Assembly (NCBI GenBank): GCA_046729975.1
Contig: JBKPHS010000173.1
Coordinates: 1-12,483 of the forward strand
From: JBKPHS01 sp046729975
GTDB lineage: Bacteria; Actinomycetota; Thermoleophilia; Solirubrobacterales; Thermoleophilaceae
DNA: 12,483 bases
Reading direction: 5' to 3'
Position numbers and translations under genes: made by a program. Positions 6,298 through 12,483 of the stretch are shown one piece after another; position 1 is the stretch's first letter, and each line of letters begins with the position of its first letter. The notes under the pieces were generated by a model. That model was given only the letters and a program-made list of their open reading frames with translations, was not told the DNA's origin and did not search any database.

Positions 6298-6729
6298 TTA
6301 CCGCTTCGGGGGAAGGTTCGCCTCCAGCCGAACCTCGGTCCCGGTGATCCGGCAGCTGCGGATCGCGTCGAGCTCCCTGGTCGCGGCGGGCTGGTGCACG
6401 TGCGGCAACGGCGTGCTGCCGTCGTCGATGAAGGGCCACGGATGCTCCGCCCGCAGCACAACCTCGCCCTTCTGGTCCCGGCACTCGAGTCCGACCCGAG
6501 CACTGTCGCCCGCGGTCCGCGCCACGTTGATGCTCCGCTCGACGGACACCAGAAGCTCCGGGTTCCCGGTGCCGGCGCTCTGCGCCCGCTGAAGCACCAG
6601 CTTGGCCGTGTCGCTCGCCCCGCCTCTTGACAGGGCGATGGCCGCCGACACGAGCACGAGGCAGGCGACCATCGCGACCAGCACGATCCGCTTTCGGGCC
6701 CCCGCCGCCACAGCGGCAGAGGATGCCAC
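6298..6729 (-). CDS. Small membrane-anchored protein of unknown function
   Basis: The protein has 143 residues from GTG 6727-6729. I do not recognise the family. A short basic N-terminus (ARKR) is followed by one hydrophobic helix at about residues 14-33 (IVLVAMVACLVLVSAAIAL), then a soluble domain of about 110 residues, so the expected topology is cytoplasmic N-terminus with the rest outside, or an uncleaved signal. The outer part has an amphipathic helix (DTAKLVLQRAQSA), then strands (PELLVSVERSINVAR, GEVVLRAEHPWPF) and two cysteines (VGLECRDQ and IRSCRITG) that could form a disulfide. It begins 19 bases after the HDOD-LuxR stop and ends 45 bases before the LVIVD-like start, so it sits inside a probable operon. 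The Shine-Dalgarno is weak (AGG at 7 bases). The open frame is convincing because of the signal-anchor and the spacing. Confidence 0.72.
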   Translation of the reverse strand: MASSAAVAAGARKRIVLVAMVACLVLVSAAIALSRGGASDTAKLVLQRAQSAGTGNPELLVSVERSINVARTAGDSARVGLECRDQKGEVVLRAEHPWPFIDDGSTPLPHVHQPAATRELDAIRSCRITGTEVRLEANLPPKR

Positions 6730-6748
6730 GCGGCGCCTGGCCTGGCTC

Positions 6749-7822
6749 TTAGAGCCAGCCGCGCTCGGTCGCGAGCAGCACGGCCTGGGCGCGGTCCACG
6801 GCCCCGAGCTTGCCGTAGGTGTTGTGGAGGTGCGTGCGCACCGTGCTCGTGGAGAGGCTCAGCTCGAGCGCGATCTGCTTGTACACCTTGCCCTCGGCCA
6901 GGCGCTTGAGCACCTCGACCTCGCGCGCCGAGAGCGGGCACGGCTCCACGTTGCGGCGGCCGTTCCCGGTCGGGTAGGGCAACTCGTAGATCACCGTTCG
7001 CAGCGACTCGGGCGTGAGGCCCACCGTGCGCGCGACCTTCAGGAGCTGACCGGGCTCCACCGGCTGGCCCTGCCCGTAGTGGGCGAGCATGTCGGCCAGG
7101 CGGATGAGAGCCGCCTCGCCGACCGCGTCGTCCGCGTGATGGCGCTCGATCGCGGACGCCAGCCTGTTCGGCAGGCCCCAGCGCCGAGCCAGCACGCCGC
7201 CGACGAGCGCGTGGTCGACTCCGAGCTCGCGGCGCTCGCGATGGACTCGCTGCTCGGGCGTACGAGCCTCGCCGTGGATCAGGTCGGGGTAGCCCGGGTA
7301 GGCGTGGACGAGGACGAGCTGCCCGATGTCGTGGAGCAGGGCCGAGATCAACAGCTCGTCGCGGTCCTCGTAGTTCGTCTCGCGCGCGAGCCGCTCCGCG
7401 GCGCGCTGCGTCGTGACCGCGTGCAAGCGGAAGCGCTCGGGTGCGGCGTCCCAGCCCGGCGTGCGCTCGAAGAAGTCGAAGGTGGCGGTGCGGGACGCGA
7501 GCGCCTCGACGCCGGCCGGCGTTAGCACGTCGATAGCCTTGGGGACGCTCGCGATCTTGCCCTTCTTGGGCGAGGGAGCGTGGTTCGCGATGCGCAGCAC
7601 CGCGATCACGAGCGCGACGTCGGATTCGACCGCGGCCACCATGTCCCCCACCGCAGTGCGATCCTCGCGGACGACGCGCAGCAGGCGGTTACGCGACTCC
7701 GCCAGCGCCGGAAACGCCTCTAGGGCCTCGAACGCCGCGGTCAGCCGCCGACCGTGGCCCTCGTTCCGTCGCTGGCCCTGGCTGTCGGCCGTGCTGGCGG
7801 TATGACTCCTGGCTGCTTCCAA
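6749..7822 (-). CDS. HDOD-domain regulator fused to a C-terminal LuxR-type helix-turn-helix
   Basis: The protein has 357 residues from TTG 7820-7822, with GGGAG 8 bases upstream. The frame is open further up, but that part overlaps gltX and has no protein character. The HDOD domain (about 30-245) shows the typical start (AVESDVALVIAVLRIANHAP, 64-83), SVPKAIDVLTPAGVEAL (92-108), the metal-type pair HD in LLHDIGQLVL (H164-D165) and a later ERHHADD. HDOD proteins are signalling or regulatory relatives of HD phosphohydrolases, usually without proven catalysis. Residues 295-357 are a full LuxR/GerE helix-turn-helix (PLSAREVEVLKRLAEGK, TSTVRTHLHNTYGKLG). There is no receiver domain, so control is probably through the HDOD domain (inference). 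It lies 56 bases after gltX and 19 bases before the small membrane protein gene, so its operon partners are possible targets or co-functional products. Confidence 0.9.
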   Translation of the reverse strand: MEAARSHTASTADSQGQRRNEGHGRRLTAAFEALEAFPALAESRNRLLRVVREDRTAVGDMVAAVESDVALVIAVLRIANHAPSPKKGKIASVPKAIDVLTPAGVEALASRTATFDFFERTPGWDAAPERFRLHAVTTQRAAERLARETNYEDRDELLISALLHDIGQLVLVHAYPGYPDLIHGEARTPEQRVHRERRELGVDHALVGGVLARRWGLPNRLASAIERHHADDAVGEAALIRLADMLAHYGQGQPVEPGQLLKVARTVGLTPESLRTVIYELPYPTGNGRRNVEPCPLSAREVEVLKRLAEGKVYKQIALELSLSTSTVRTHLHNTYGKLGAVDRAQAVLLATERGWL

Positions 7823-7826
7823 TAGT

Positions 7827-7876
7827 CGCGCTCCCGAGTGCGTTAATCGGCACGCCTGGACGAAAGGTTGAGCGCG
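7827..7876 (-). promoter_or_regulatory. Stem-loop in the gltX-HDOD gap that includes the HDOD ribosome binding site
   Basis: CGCGCTC (7827-7833) and GAGCGCG (7870-7876) are perfect 7-bp complements. Inside them GTGC (7838-7841) pairs with GCAC (7850-7853). The Shine-Dalgarno GGGAG of the HDOD gene (plus-strand 7831-7835) lies partly in the outer stem, so the structure could limit translation. It could equally be a terminator for gltX; there is no U-tract. Confidence 0.35.
7831..7835 (-). promoter_or_regulatory. Shine-Dalgarno that decides the TTG start of the HDOD-LuxR gene
   Basis: GGGAG lies 8 bases before TTG 7822. No ATG or GTG in frame lies between the gltX stop and the HDOD core, so this site makes TTG the best start. 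Confidence 0.65.
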
Positions 7877-7878
7877 GG

Positions 7879-9162
7879 CTAGGAGGTGCCGGTCCGGGAG
7901 CGGGCCGTTCCGGCCCGCGCCAGCGCCTCGTCGATTCGGGCCAGGGTCTCCTCGCGCCCGAGCACCGCGACCGACTCGAAGATGCCGGGCGACACCGTGG
8001 TGCCCGCGATCGCGACCCTCACCGGCTGGAAGACGTCCTTCGGCTTCACGCCGAGCTCGTCGACCACGCCCCGCAGCGCCGCCTCCACCTGCTCGACGTC
8101 GAAGGGCTCGACGGCCGCGAGCGCATCGCGCGCTCGCGCTAGCCGCTCCGGCGCGTCGCCGGTCATCACCTTCTCCCAAGCGCTGCGGTCGATCGGGTGC
8201 CGCTCCACCAGGAAGCCCGCGAGCGGCCAGAACTCGGCCAGCGTCTGGATCTTCTCCTGCGCGATCTCGACCGCCGCGCGAAGGCCCTTGCGTCCGGTGA
8301 ACTGCTCGAGCCTGCGCGTGAGCTCGTCAACGGGCAGCTCACGGATGTAGCGGCCGTTCATCCAGCGAAGCTTCTGCTCGTCGAAGACGGCGGGGTTGCG
8401 CGACACGCGATCGAGCGAGAAGCGCCCGACCAGCTCGTTGGTCGTGAAGAACGTCGTGCTCTCGTCGTAGCCCCAGCCGAGGAGCGCGATGTAGTTGCGA
8501 ACGGCCTCAGGCAGGTAGCCGCTGTCCCGCAGCTCCTGCACGGACGCGGCCCCGTGCCTCTTCGAGAGCTTCTTGCCGTCCAGACCGTGGAGCAGCGGCA
8601 AGTGGGCGTAGGCGGGCGGCTCGGCCCCGAGCGCCTCGATGATCATCAGCTGGCGCGGCGTGTTCGAGAGGTGGTCCTCGCCACGGACGACATGCGTGAT
8701 GCCCATGTCGTGGTCGTCCACGGCGACCGCGAGGTTGTAAAGCGGGCTGCCGTCGGAGCGCGCGATCACGAAATCCTGGATCGCCGAGTGGTCGAAGACG
8801 ATGTCGCCGCGGATCAGGTCGTGCACGACCGTCTGGCCCTCGGGCACCCGCAGCCGGACGGCGCCCTCGTCCTCGTAGGCGGCGCCGGACGCGACGAGGC
8901 GCGCGATCTCCTCGCGGTGCCGGTCGGCCCGCGCCGCCTGTGAGTAGGGGCCCTCGTCCCAGTCGAGCTCGAGCCAGCGGAGCGCGTCGAGGATCTGCTC
9001 GACGTTCTCGGGGGTCGAGCGCTCGCGGTCGGTGTCCTCGATCCGGAGCACGAACGTGCCGCCCGAACCCCGGGCCAGAAGCCAGTTGTAGAGTGCCGCG
9101 CGGGCGCCCCCGATATGGAGCGCGCCGGTCGGCGAGGGAGCGAAGCGGACCCGTATGGACAC
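7879..9162 (-). CDS. gltX: Glutamyl-tRNA synthetase (shortened connective-peptide region, no cysteines)
   Basis: This class I synthetase charges tRNA-Glu with glutamate, and in bacteria lacking GlnRS also tRNA-Gln for later amidation by GatCAB. It has 427 residues from GTG 9160-9162. The Rossmann fold opens with RVRFAPSPTGALHIGGARAAL (HIGH-type HIGG at 16-19), then VLRIEDTDRERS. VVRGEDHLSNTPRQ marks the active-site region, and GKKLSKRHGAAS carries the KMSKS-type loop KLSKR (198-202). The anticodon-binding half follows (FDEQKLRWMNGRYIREL, then VKPKDVFQPVRVAIAGTTVSPGIFESVAVLGRE). It is shorter than the usual 465-490 residues. Where relatives have about 35-40 extra residues between the AY strand and the V-R-L-x-V-P strand, this one goes straight from AAYEDEG to AVRLRVPEG (about 94-108). 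The zinc-ligand cysteines of E. coli GltX are therefore absent, and the whole protein has no cysteine. The two-half architecture excludes GluQ-RS. It diverges from nfo; the start codons are 9 bases apart, and no Shine-Dalgarno is visible. Confidence 0.96.
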   Translation of the reverse strand: MSIRVRFAPSPTGALHIGGARAALYNWLLARGSGGTFVLRIEDTDRERSTPENVEQILDALRWLELDWDEGPYSQAARADRHREEIARLVASGAAYEDEGAVRLRVPEGQTVVHDLIRGDIVFDHSAIQDFVIARSDGSPLYNLAVAVDDHDMGITHVVRGEDHLSNTPRQLMIIEALGAEPPAYAHLPLLHGLDGKKLSKRHGAASVQELRDSGYLPEAVRNYIALLGWGYDESTTFFTTNELVGRFSLDRVSRNPAVFDEQKLRWMNGRYIRELPVDELTRRLEQFTGRKGLRAAVEIAQEKIQTLAEFWPLAGFLVERHPIDRSAWEKVMTGDAPERLARARDALAAVEPFDVEQVEAALRGVVDELGVKPKDVFQPVRVAIAGTTVSPGIFESVAVLGREETLARIDEALARAGTARSRTGTS

Positions 9163-9171
9163 GATGCCCGG

Positions 9172-9177
9172 ATGCTA
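9172..9177 (-). promoter_or_regulatory. Candidate -10 element (TAGCAT) for gltX
   Basis: The minus strand reads TAGCAT 9 bases before the gltX GTG, inside the first codons of nfo. It fits TANNNT and would give a leader of 2-3 bases. There is no convincing -35, so this is tentative. Confidence 0.25.
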
Positions 9178-10038
9178 GTCGGCGCTCACGTCTCGACAGC
9201 GGGAGGACTCGCGAATGCGTACGAACGCGGCGTCGAGCGGGGCTGTGACGCCGTGCAGATCTTCAACCAGTCGCCGCGCATGTGGCGCCCGACCCGCTAC
9301 ACGGACGAGAACTTCGCGGAGATGCGTGAGCTGCTCGCCGGTGGGCCTGTCACCTCGGTCGTGATCCATGCCGTCTACCTCATCAACTGCGCCTCCAAGG
9401 ACCCGGAGGTCTCGCGCAAGTCGCTCATCTCGCTGACGCACGCGCTCCGCGTTGGCGAGGGCATAGGCGCGGCGGGCGTCGTCGTGCACCCCGGGTCGCA
9501 GGTGGGCGAGCCGCTGGAGGAGTCGTTGCAGCGGGTGGGCGTCCTGGTCCGCGAGGCCCTGGCCGAGACGGAGTCCTGCCCCCTGCTGCTCGAGAACACC
9601 GCCGGCGCGGGCGGCACGCTCGGGCGCTCGTTCGGGGAGCTCGGGCGGCTAATCGAGCTCGGCGGCGGCGGCGAGCGGCTCGGCGTCTGCCTCGACTCCT
9701 GCCACATGCTCGCGAGCGGTTACGACATCCGCACGGCCGCCGGCCTCGACAAGATCCTGGACGACTGCGTCGAGGAGCTCGGCATGGAGCGAGTCCGTTG
9801 CCTGCACATCAACGACTCGCTGGCGCCCCTCGGATCGAACCGAGACCGCCACGCGCCGCTGGGCGCCGGGGAGCTCGGCGCCGAGGGCTGCGCCGCCTTC
9901 CTGTCGGAGCCGCGCTTCGAGGACCTGCCGGCGCTGTTCGAAGGTCCCGGCGTCGAGGGCAAGTCGCCGTCCGCCGAGGACGTGCGAGAGGCGCGCGAGC
10001 TGCGCGAGCAGGGCCTGGCCGCACGGGCCGCGGCCTAG
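9172..10038 (+). CDS. nfo: Endonuclease IV (AP endonuclease)
   Basis: The enzyme cleaves DNA 5' to abasic sites in base excision repair, using three zinc ions in a TIM barrel. It has 288 residues from ATG 9172, the usual length, and opens with MLVGAHVSTAGG. All nine metal ligands of the family can be matched: H66 (VVIHAVYLIN), H106 (VVVHPGS), E141 (LLLENTAG), D175 and H178 (CLDSCHMLASGYD), H212 (CLHINDS), D225 and H227 (NRDRHAPLG) and E257 (LFEGPGVEGK). The last motif is usually L-E-T-P-G; here Gly replaces Thr, and the ligand itself is kept. An open frame extends 19 codons upstream but overlaps the start of gltX. There is no Shine-Dalgarno; CACGAT lies 6 bases before the ATG, an imperfect -10 for a leaderless message. 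It converges on the cysteine-rich gene across a strong hairpin. Confidence 0.95.
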   Translation: MLVGAHVSTAGGLANAYERGVERGCDAVQIFNQSPRMWRPTRYTDENFAEMRELLAGGPVTSVVIHAVYLINCASKDPEVSRKSLISLTHALRVGEGIGAAGVVVHPGSQVGEPLEESLQRVGVLVREALAETESCPLLLENTAGAGGTLGRSFGELGRLIELGGGGERLGVCLDSCHMLASGYDIRTAAGLDKILDDCVEELGMERVRCLHINDSLAPLGSNRDRHAPLGAGELGAEGCAAFLSEPRFEDLPALFEGPGVEGKSPSAEDVREARELREQGLAARAAA

Positions 10039-10057
10039 GGAGGGTGTCGACGCTTCG

Positions 10058-10097
10058 TTGAAGGATTTGGGGGCCTATGGGGCCCACGATCCTTCAA
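10058..10097. terminator. Strong hairpin between convergent nfo and the cysteine-rich gene
   Basis: TTGAAGGAT (10058-10066) and ATCCTTCAA (10089-10097) are perfect 9-bp complements. An inner GGGCC (10071-10075) pairs with GGCCC (10081-10085) around a TATGG loop. It lies 20 bases after the nfo stop and 42 bases from the stop of the opposing gene, so it can serve both strands. No U-tract follows on either strand, so it is a U-less bidirectional terminator by position and symmetry. Confidence 0.75.
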
Positions 10098-10138
10098 TGA
10101 ACGCGCGCCGGTCGCCAGAGGCGCGCCGGGGCGGCCGC

Positions 10139-10519
10139 TTAGAGCTCGTTGCGGAGGTCGAACGCGTCCGCCGCTGGCTCCGGAGCGTCGAAGAACTGGG
10201 GGTTGACGCACTCGAAGGCGTCGCCGTGGCCGTCGTAGGCCCGTTCCACGGTGACCTTGCAGCGCGGCGTCGGATCGCCCGCGAGCTTCACTCCGCCGAA
10301 GCCGTGCCGGGTGCGCTCGGCCTGGCGGAACAGCTCCACGTCGATCTCGCCCTTGAAGACCTTGTTGATGCAGCCCATGTAGCGGGCGCCCGTCTCCTCG
10401 TCGTCGTAGACGTAGAGGTACGGGCAGTTCGACGCGATGCAACCCGAGGGGTGCACGAGGCGGTCGCAGAACGCGCAGCACTGCCGACACTCGTGGGCTG
10501 TCTCCGTGCGCGTGGGCAC
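10139..10519 (-). CDS. Cysteine-rich protein of unknown function, probable metal or Fe-S binder
   Basis: The protein has 126 residues from GTG 10517-10519. I do not recognise a named family. The N-terminal third is cysteine-dense: ECRQCCAFCDR (C11, C14, C15, C18), GCIASNCPYLYVYDDE (C27, C32) and YMGCINKVF (C50). Later come C87 (PRCKVTVERAY) and C104 (FECVNPQFF). The C-x2-C-C-x2-C spacing with C27 and C32 looks like a zinc ribbon/knuckle or an Fe-S site. H9, H23 and H72 are additional possible ligands. There is no signal peptide or membrane helix, so it is cytosolic. It starts 37 bases after dnaE on the same strand and could be read with it, or from its own TACACT element 6 bases before the GTG; no Shine-Dalgarno is present. 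The closeness to dnaE may be incidental. Even cysteine spacing and an intact frame make a real gene very likely. Confidence 0.85.
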   Translation of the reverse strand: MPTRTETAHECRQCCAFCDRLVHPSGCIASNCPYLYVYDDEETGARYMGCINKVFKGEIDVELFRQAERTRHGFGGVKLAGDPTPRCKVTVERAYDGHGDAFECVNPQFFDAPEPAADAFDLRNEL

Positions 10520-10525
10520 GCGATC

Positions 10526-10531
10526 AGTGTA
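10526..10531 (-). promoter_or_regulatory. Candidate -10 element (TACACT) for the cysteine-rich gene
   Basis: The minus strand reads TACACT, then 6 bases, then GTG 10519. It is the same hexamer and nearly the same spacing as before the Rrf2 gene, and no Shine-Dalgarno exists, so a leaderless message is likely. It sits in the 37-base gap after dnaE. No good -35 is seen. Confidence 0.45.
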
Positions 10532-10556
10532 GACGCGGCGGGTTATTCGGAAGGCG

Positions 10557-12483
10557 CTAGAGGACGACCGCGCCGGCGCCGGCCAGCTCCGCCAGCTGGG
10601 CGCGGCAGGCGCTCGTATCGGCGACGCGGTAGTCCGGACCGAGGACGAGCCGGCGCTCGCCGATCAGCACGGTCACGTCGTTGTCGCCCGGGAAGCTCTG
10701 CACGAGCTCCTTGAGCTCCTCGAGCCAGGAAGCCACGACCGACCCCGGCACCTGGAGGGTGATCTGGCGAACGGCGGGACTCTCCGCGGTCGCCGACTGC
10801 TTGGCGTGCTGAACCTCCTCGGGGCTCGGCTCGAACAGCTCGACGTCCTGCACCACGAGCTTGGTCTCGCCCTGCTCCTTGTGGTCCACCCGGCCGCGCA
10901 CAATCACGACCTTGTCGACGTCGACCTTGTCGGCGTTGGAGGCGTACGCGGAGTTGAAGACGAGCATCTCCACCTGCGCCTCGAGGTCGTCAAGCGTGGC
11001 GAACATCATCGGGTCGCCCTTCTTCGTGCGGATCCGCTTGCACTCGACGATGGTCCCGCCGACGGTGACCCAGTCGCCGTCCTTCCGTCCCGGCAGTGCT
11101 GCCAGCGAGCACTCGACGCGGGCGCGCAGCGCGGCGCGGACCTCCTTGAGCGGGTGACTCGAGAGGAACAGGCCGAGCGTCTCCTTTTCCATCACGCCGC
11201 GCTCGCTGCGGTCGTCGGGCACGTCCGGCACCGGGCGTGGCGGTGCCGGCACCGGCGTCGCCGGCCCCGGCGGCGCCTCGAGGTCGAAGATCGAGCCCTG
11301 CCCAAGCTGCGCGTCCTCCTGCACCTTGGCTCCGGCGCCCTGCGCGTGCGGCAGGATCTCGAGCATCCCACGCCGGGTGGCGCCCGTAGAGTCGAATGCG
11401 CCGCACTTGATAAGGGACTCGATCGCCTTCGTGTTCACCGCCCGGCAGTCGACCCGCTCGCAGAAGTCCCAGATCGAGCCGAATGGGCCGCCCTTCTCCC
11501 GCGCCTCCGCGATCGCCTCGACGGCCGCGTGGCCGACGTTCTTCACGGCGTCCAGGCCGAAGCGGATGTTGCCGCCGGTGACGACGAAGTCGTGACCGGA
11601 GTCGTTCACGTCGGGCGGCAGGACCTCGATGCCCATCTCCTCGCAGCGCGATACGAAGAACGGCACCTTGTCCTTGGTCGACATCACCGACGAGATCAAC
11701 GCGGCCATGTACTCGGCCGGGTAGTTCGCCTTCAGCCAGGCCGTGCGGTACGTGATGAGCGCGTAGCAGGCAGCGTGAGATCGGTTGAAGGAGTAGTCCG
11801 CGGCCGCCTCGTTCGCCTCCCAGAGCGCCCGGGCGACGGGCTCCGACGTGCCGCTGGCACGAGCGCCCTCGAAGAAGCGCTCGCGGAGCGACGCCATCTT
11901 CCTGCGATCCTTCTTGCCTATCGCCTTGCGCAGGTCGTCGGCCTCGGGGCCCGAGAAGCCCGCGATCGCCTTCGCGATCTGCATCGACTGCTCCTGGTAG
12001 AGGATCACCGAGTAGGTGGCCTCGGTGATCGGGCGGAGGCGCTCGTCGATGTAGACGACTCCCTCGGGGTTGCGCTTGTTGCGCGCGTAGGTGTCGATGT
12101 GGCGCATGGCGCCGGGGCGGTAGAGCGCGACGAGCGCGACCAGGTCCTCAAACTCGGTCGGGCGCACCTTCTTGAGCGCCTCCCGCATGCCATCGGACTC
12201 GAACTGGAAGACCCCGACCGAGTCCCCGCGCGCGAGCATCTCGTAGGTCTTCGGGTCGTCGAGCGGCAGCCTGGCCATGTCCGGCCTCTCGCCCGAGGAG
12301 CGCTCGATGATGTCGAGCGCTGACTCGATCACGTCCAGGTTGCGCAGGCCGAGGAAGTCCATCTTCAGGAGGCCGATCTCCTCGATCGGCTTCATGGAGT
12401 ACTGCGTGACCGTCCTGTAGGCGCGCCCGCCGTCGTCGTCGAGCTGTCCGCGCTCCTCCGCGAGCTGGAGCGGGACGATGTCG
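10557..12483 (-). CDS. dnaE: DNA polymerase III alpha subunit, C-terminal half (5' end outside window)
   Basis: This is the catalytic subunit of the replicative polymerase. The frame is open to the window edge: the 30 codons before the ATG at 12395 already read as DnaE (DIVPLQLAEERGQLDDDG, then VTQYSMKPIEEIGLL), so 12395 is not the start. About 642 residues are visible. The motif LLKMDFLGLRNLDVIE holds the third catalytic aspartate (D555 in E. coli). Next come the fingers region (ALYRPGAMRHID, YQEQSMQIAKAIAGFSG, KKDRRKMASLRERF, NRSHAACYALITYRTAWLK) and a tandem helix-hairpin-helix region (GLDAVKNVGHAAVEAI, ESLIKCGAFDSTG). Then QGSIFDL (codons at 11280-11300), a Q-x2-[LMI]-F sliding-clamp binding motif, and a proline-rich linker. 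The OB fold (WVTVGGTIVECKRIRTKKGD to VVIVRGRVDHKEQG) and a C-terminal domain close the chain. No PolC-type exonuclease insertion or intein is seen in this part. Confidence 0.97.
   Translation of the reverse strand, partial: DIVPLQLAEERGQLDDDGGRAYRTVTQYSMKPIEEIGLLKMDFLGLRNLDVIESALDIIERSSGERPDMARLPLDDPKTYEMLARGDSVGVFQFESDGMREALKKVRPTEFEDLVALVALYRPGAMRHIDTYARNKRNPEGVVYIDERLRPITEATYSVILYQEQSMQIAKAIAGFSGPEADDLRKAIGKKDRRKMASLRERFFEGARASGTSEPVARALWEANEAAADYSFNRSHAACYALITYRTAWLKANYPAEYMAALISSVMSTKDKVPFFVSRCEEMGIEVLPPDVNDSGHDFVVTGGNIRFGLDAVKNVGHAAVEAIAEAREKGGPFGSIWDFCERVDCRAVNTKAIESLIKCGAFDSTGATRRGMLEILPHAQGAGAKVQEDAQLGQGSIFDLEAPPGPATPVPAPPRPVPDVPDDRSERGVMEKETLGLFLSSHPLKEVRAALRARVECSLAALPGRKDGDWVTVGGTIVECKRIRTKKGDPMMFATLDDLEAQVEMLVFNSAYASNADKVDVDKVVIVRGRVDHKEQGETKLVVQDVELFEPSPEEVQHAKQSATAESPAVRQITLQVPGSVVASWLEELKELVQSFPGDNDVTVLIGERRLVLGPDYRVADTSACRAQLAELAGAGAVVL
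11280..11300 (-). other. Internal beta-clamp binding motif of DnaE (QGSIFDL)
   Basis: QGSIFDL fits the Q-x2-[LMI]-F clamp-binding consensus. It sits between the helix-hairpin-helix region and the OB fold, the same relative place as QADMF in E. coli DnaE, and is followed by a proline-rich linker. The assignment is by motif and position only. Confidence 0.65.

Noticed and set aside
6749..7822. LuxR-type protein as the response regulator of the kinase at 2694
   Set aside because: It has no receiver domain with a phospho-acceptor aspartate; its N-terminal part is HDOD.
7823..8179. N-terminal extension of the HDOD-LuxR frame into gltX
   Set aside because: The added residues are Arg/Gly/Ala-rich shadow of gltX. 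A TTG with a well-placed GGGAG at 7831-7835 gives a better start.
9115..9171. Upstream ATG of the nfo frame
   Set aside because: It would overlap gltX coding sequence, and the extra residues have no family match. The family N-terminus begins at ATG 9172.
10806..12323. 505-residue open frame on the plus strand
   Set aside because: It is antisense to dnaE, whose motifs are unambiguous.
12393..12395. ATG as the start of dnaE
   Set aside because: The 30 codons upstream, to the window edge, continue recognisable DnaE sequence, and the polymerase N-terminal half must lie outside the window.

Overview
This is a GC-rich chromosomal window from a bacterium that is most likely an actinobacterium of the class Thermoleophilia (Solirubrobacterales/Gaiellales-like). 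The clues are the base composition, frequent GTG starts, two exported proteins with arginine-rich C-terminal domains of a kind I associate with that group (one carries the string RCVRPTRRNR), and the style of the glutamyl-tRNA synthetase and DnaE. The assignment is inference from sequence character, not from a database search. I see no mobile element, CRISPR array, tRNA, rRNA or phage gene. No stretch longer than about 100 bases lacks a gene.

Layout. Bases 1-167 (minus) hold the start of a small membrane protein with a PLDc_N-like N-terminus, cut by the window edge. Next, also on the minus strand, come an exported six-bladed YWTD-like repeat protein (264-1850) and an Rrf2-family regulator (1888-2289). 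Divergent from the regulator is a plus-strand pair: a VanZ-like membrane protein (2332-2697) and a NarL-type sensor histidine kinase (2694-3866) that is translationally coupled to it and has no response regulator nearby. Converging on the kinase is a minus-strand series, read from right to left: gltX (7879-9162), an HDOD-LuxR fusion regulator starting at TTG (6749-7822), a small membrane-anchored unknown (6298-6729) and a large exported LVIVD-like beta-propeller protein (3883-6252). nfo (endonuclease IV, 9172-10038) diverges from gltX with only 9 bases between start codons. nfo converges, across a strong hairpin, on a cysteine-rich unknown (10139-10519), which lies just downstream of dnaE (10557 to the window edge, 5' end missing).

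How the genes fit together. dnaE (replication), nfo (base excision repair) and gltX (translation) are housekeeping genes. HDOD-LuxR, the 143-residue unknown and the propeller protein are spaced 19 and 45 bases apart and could form one transcription unit that links an intracellular regulator to envelope or exported products. The Rrf2 gene and the vanZ-kinase pair share a 42-base divergent control region with a short perfect inverted repeat between two candidate -10 elements. Several genes lack a Shine-Dalgarno sequence and carry a TANNNT hexamer 6-7 bases before a GTG, which suggests leaderless transcription. I found no clear new multi-gene system. The best leads are the cysteine-free shortened GltX, the histidine-ringed propeller protein with its two-part basic C-terminal domain, the cysteine-rich protein beside dnaE, and the HDOD-LuxR cluster.
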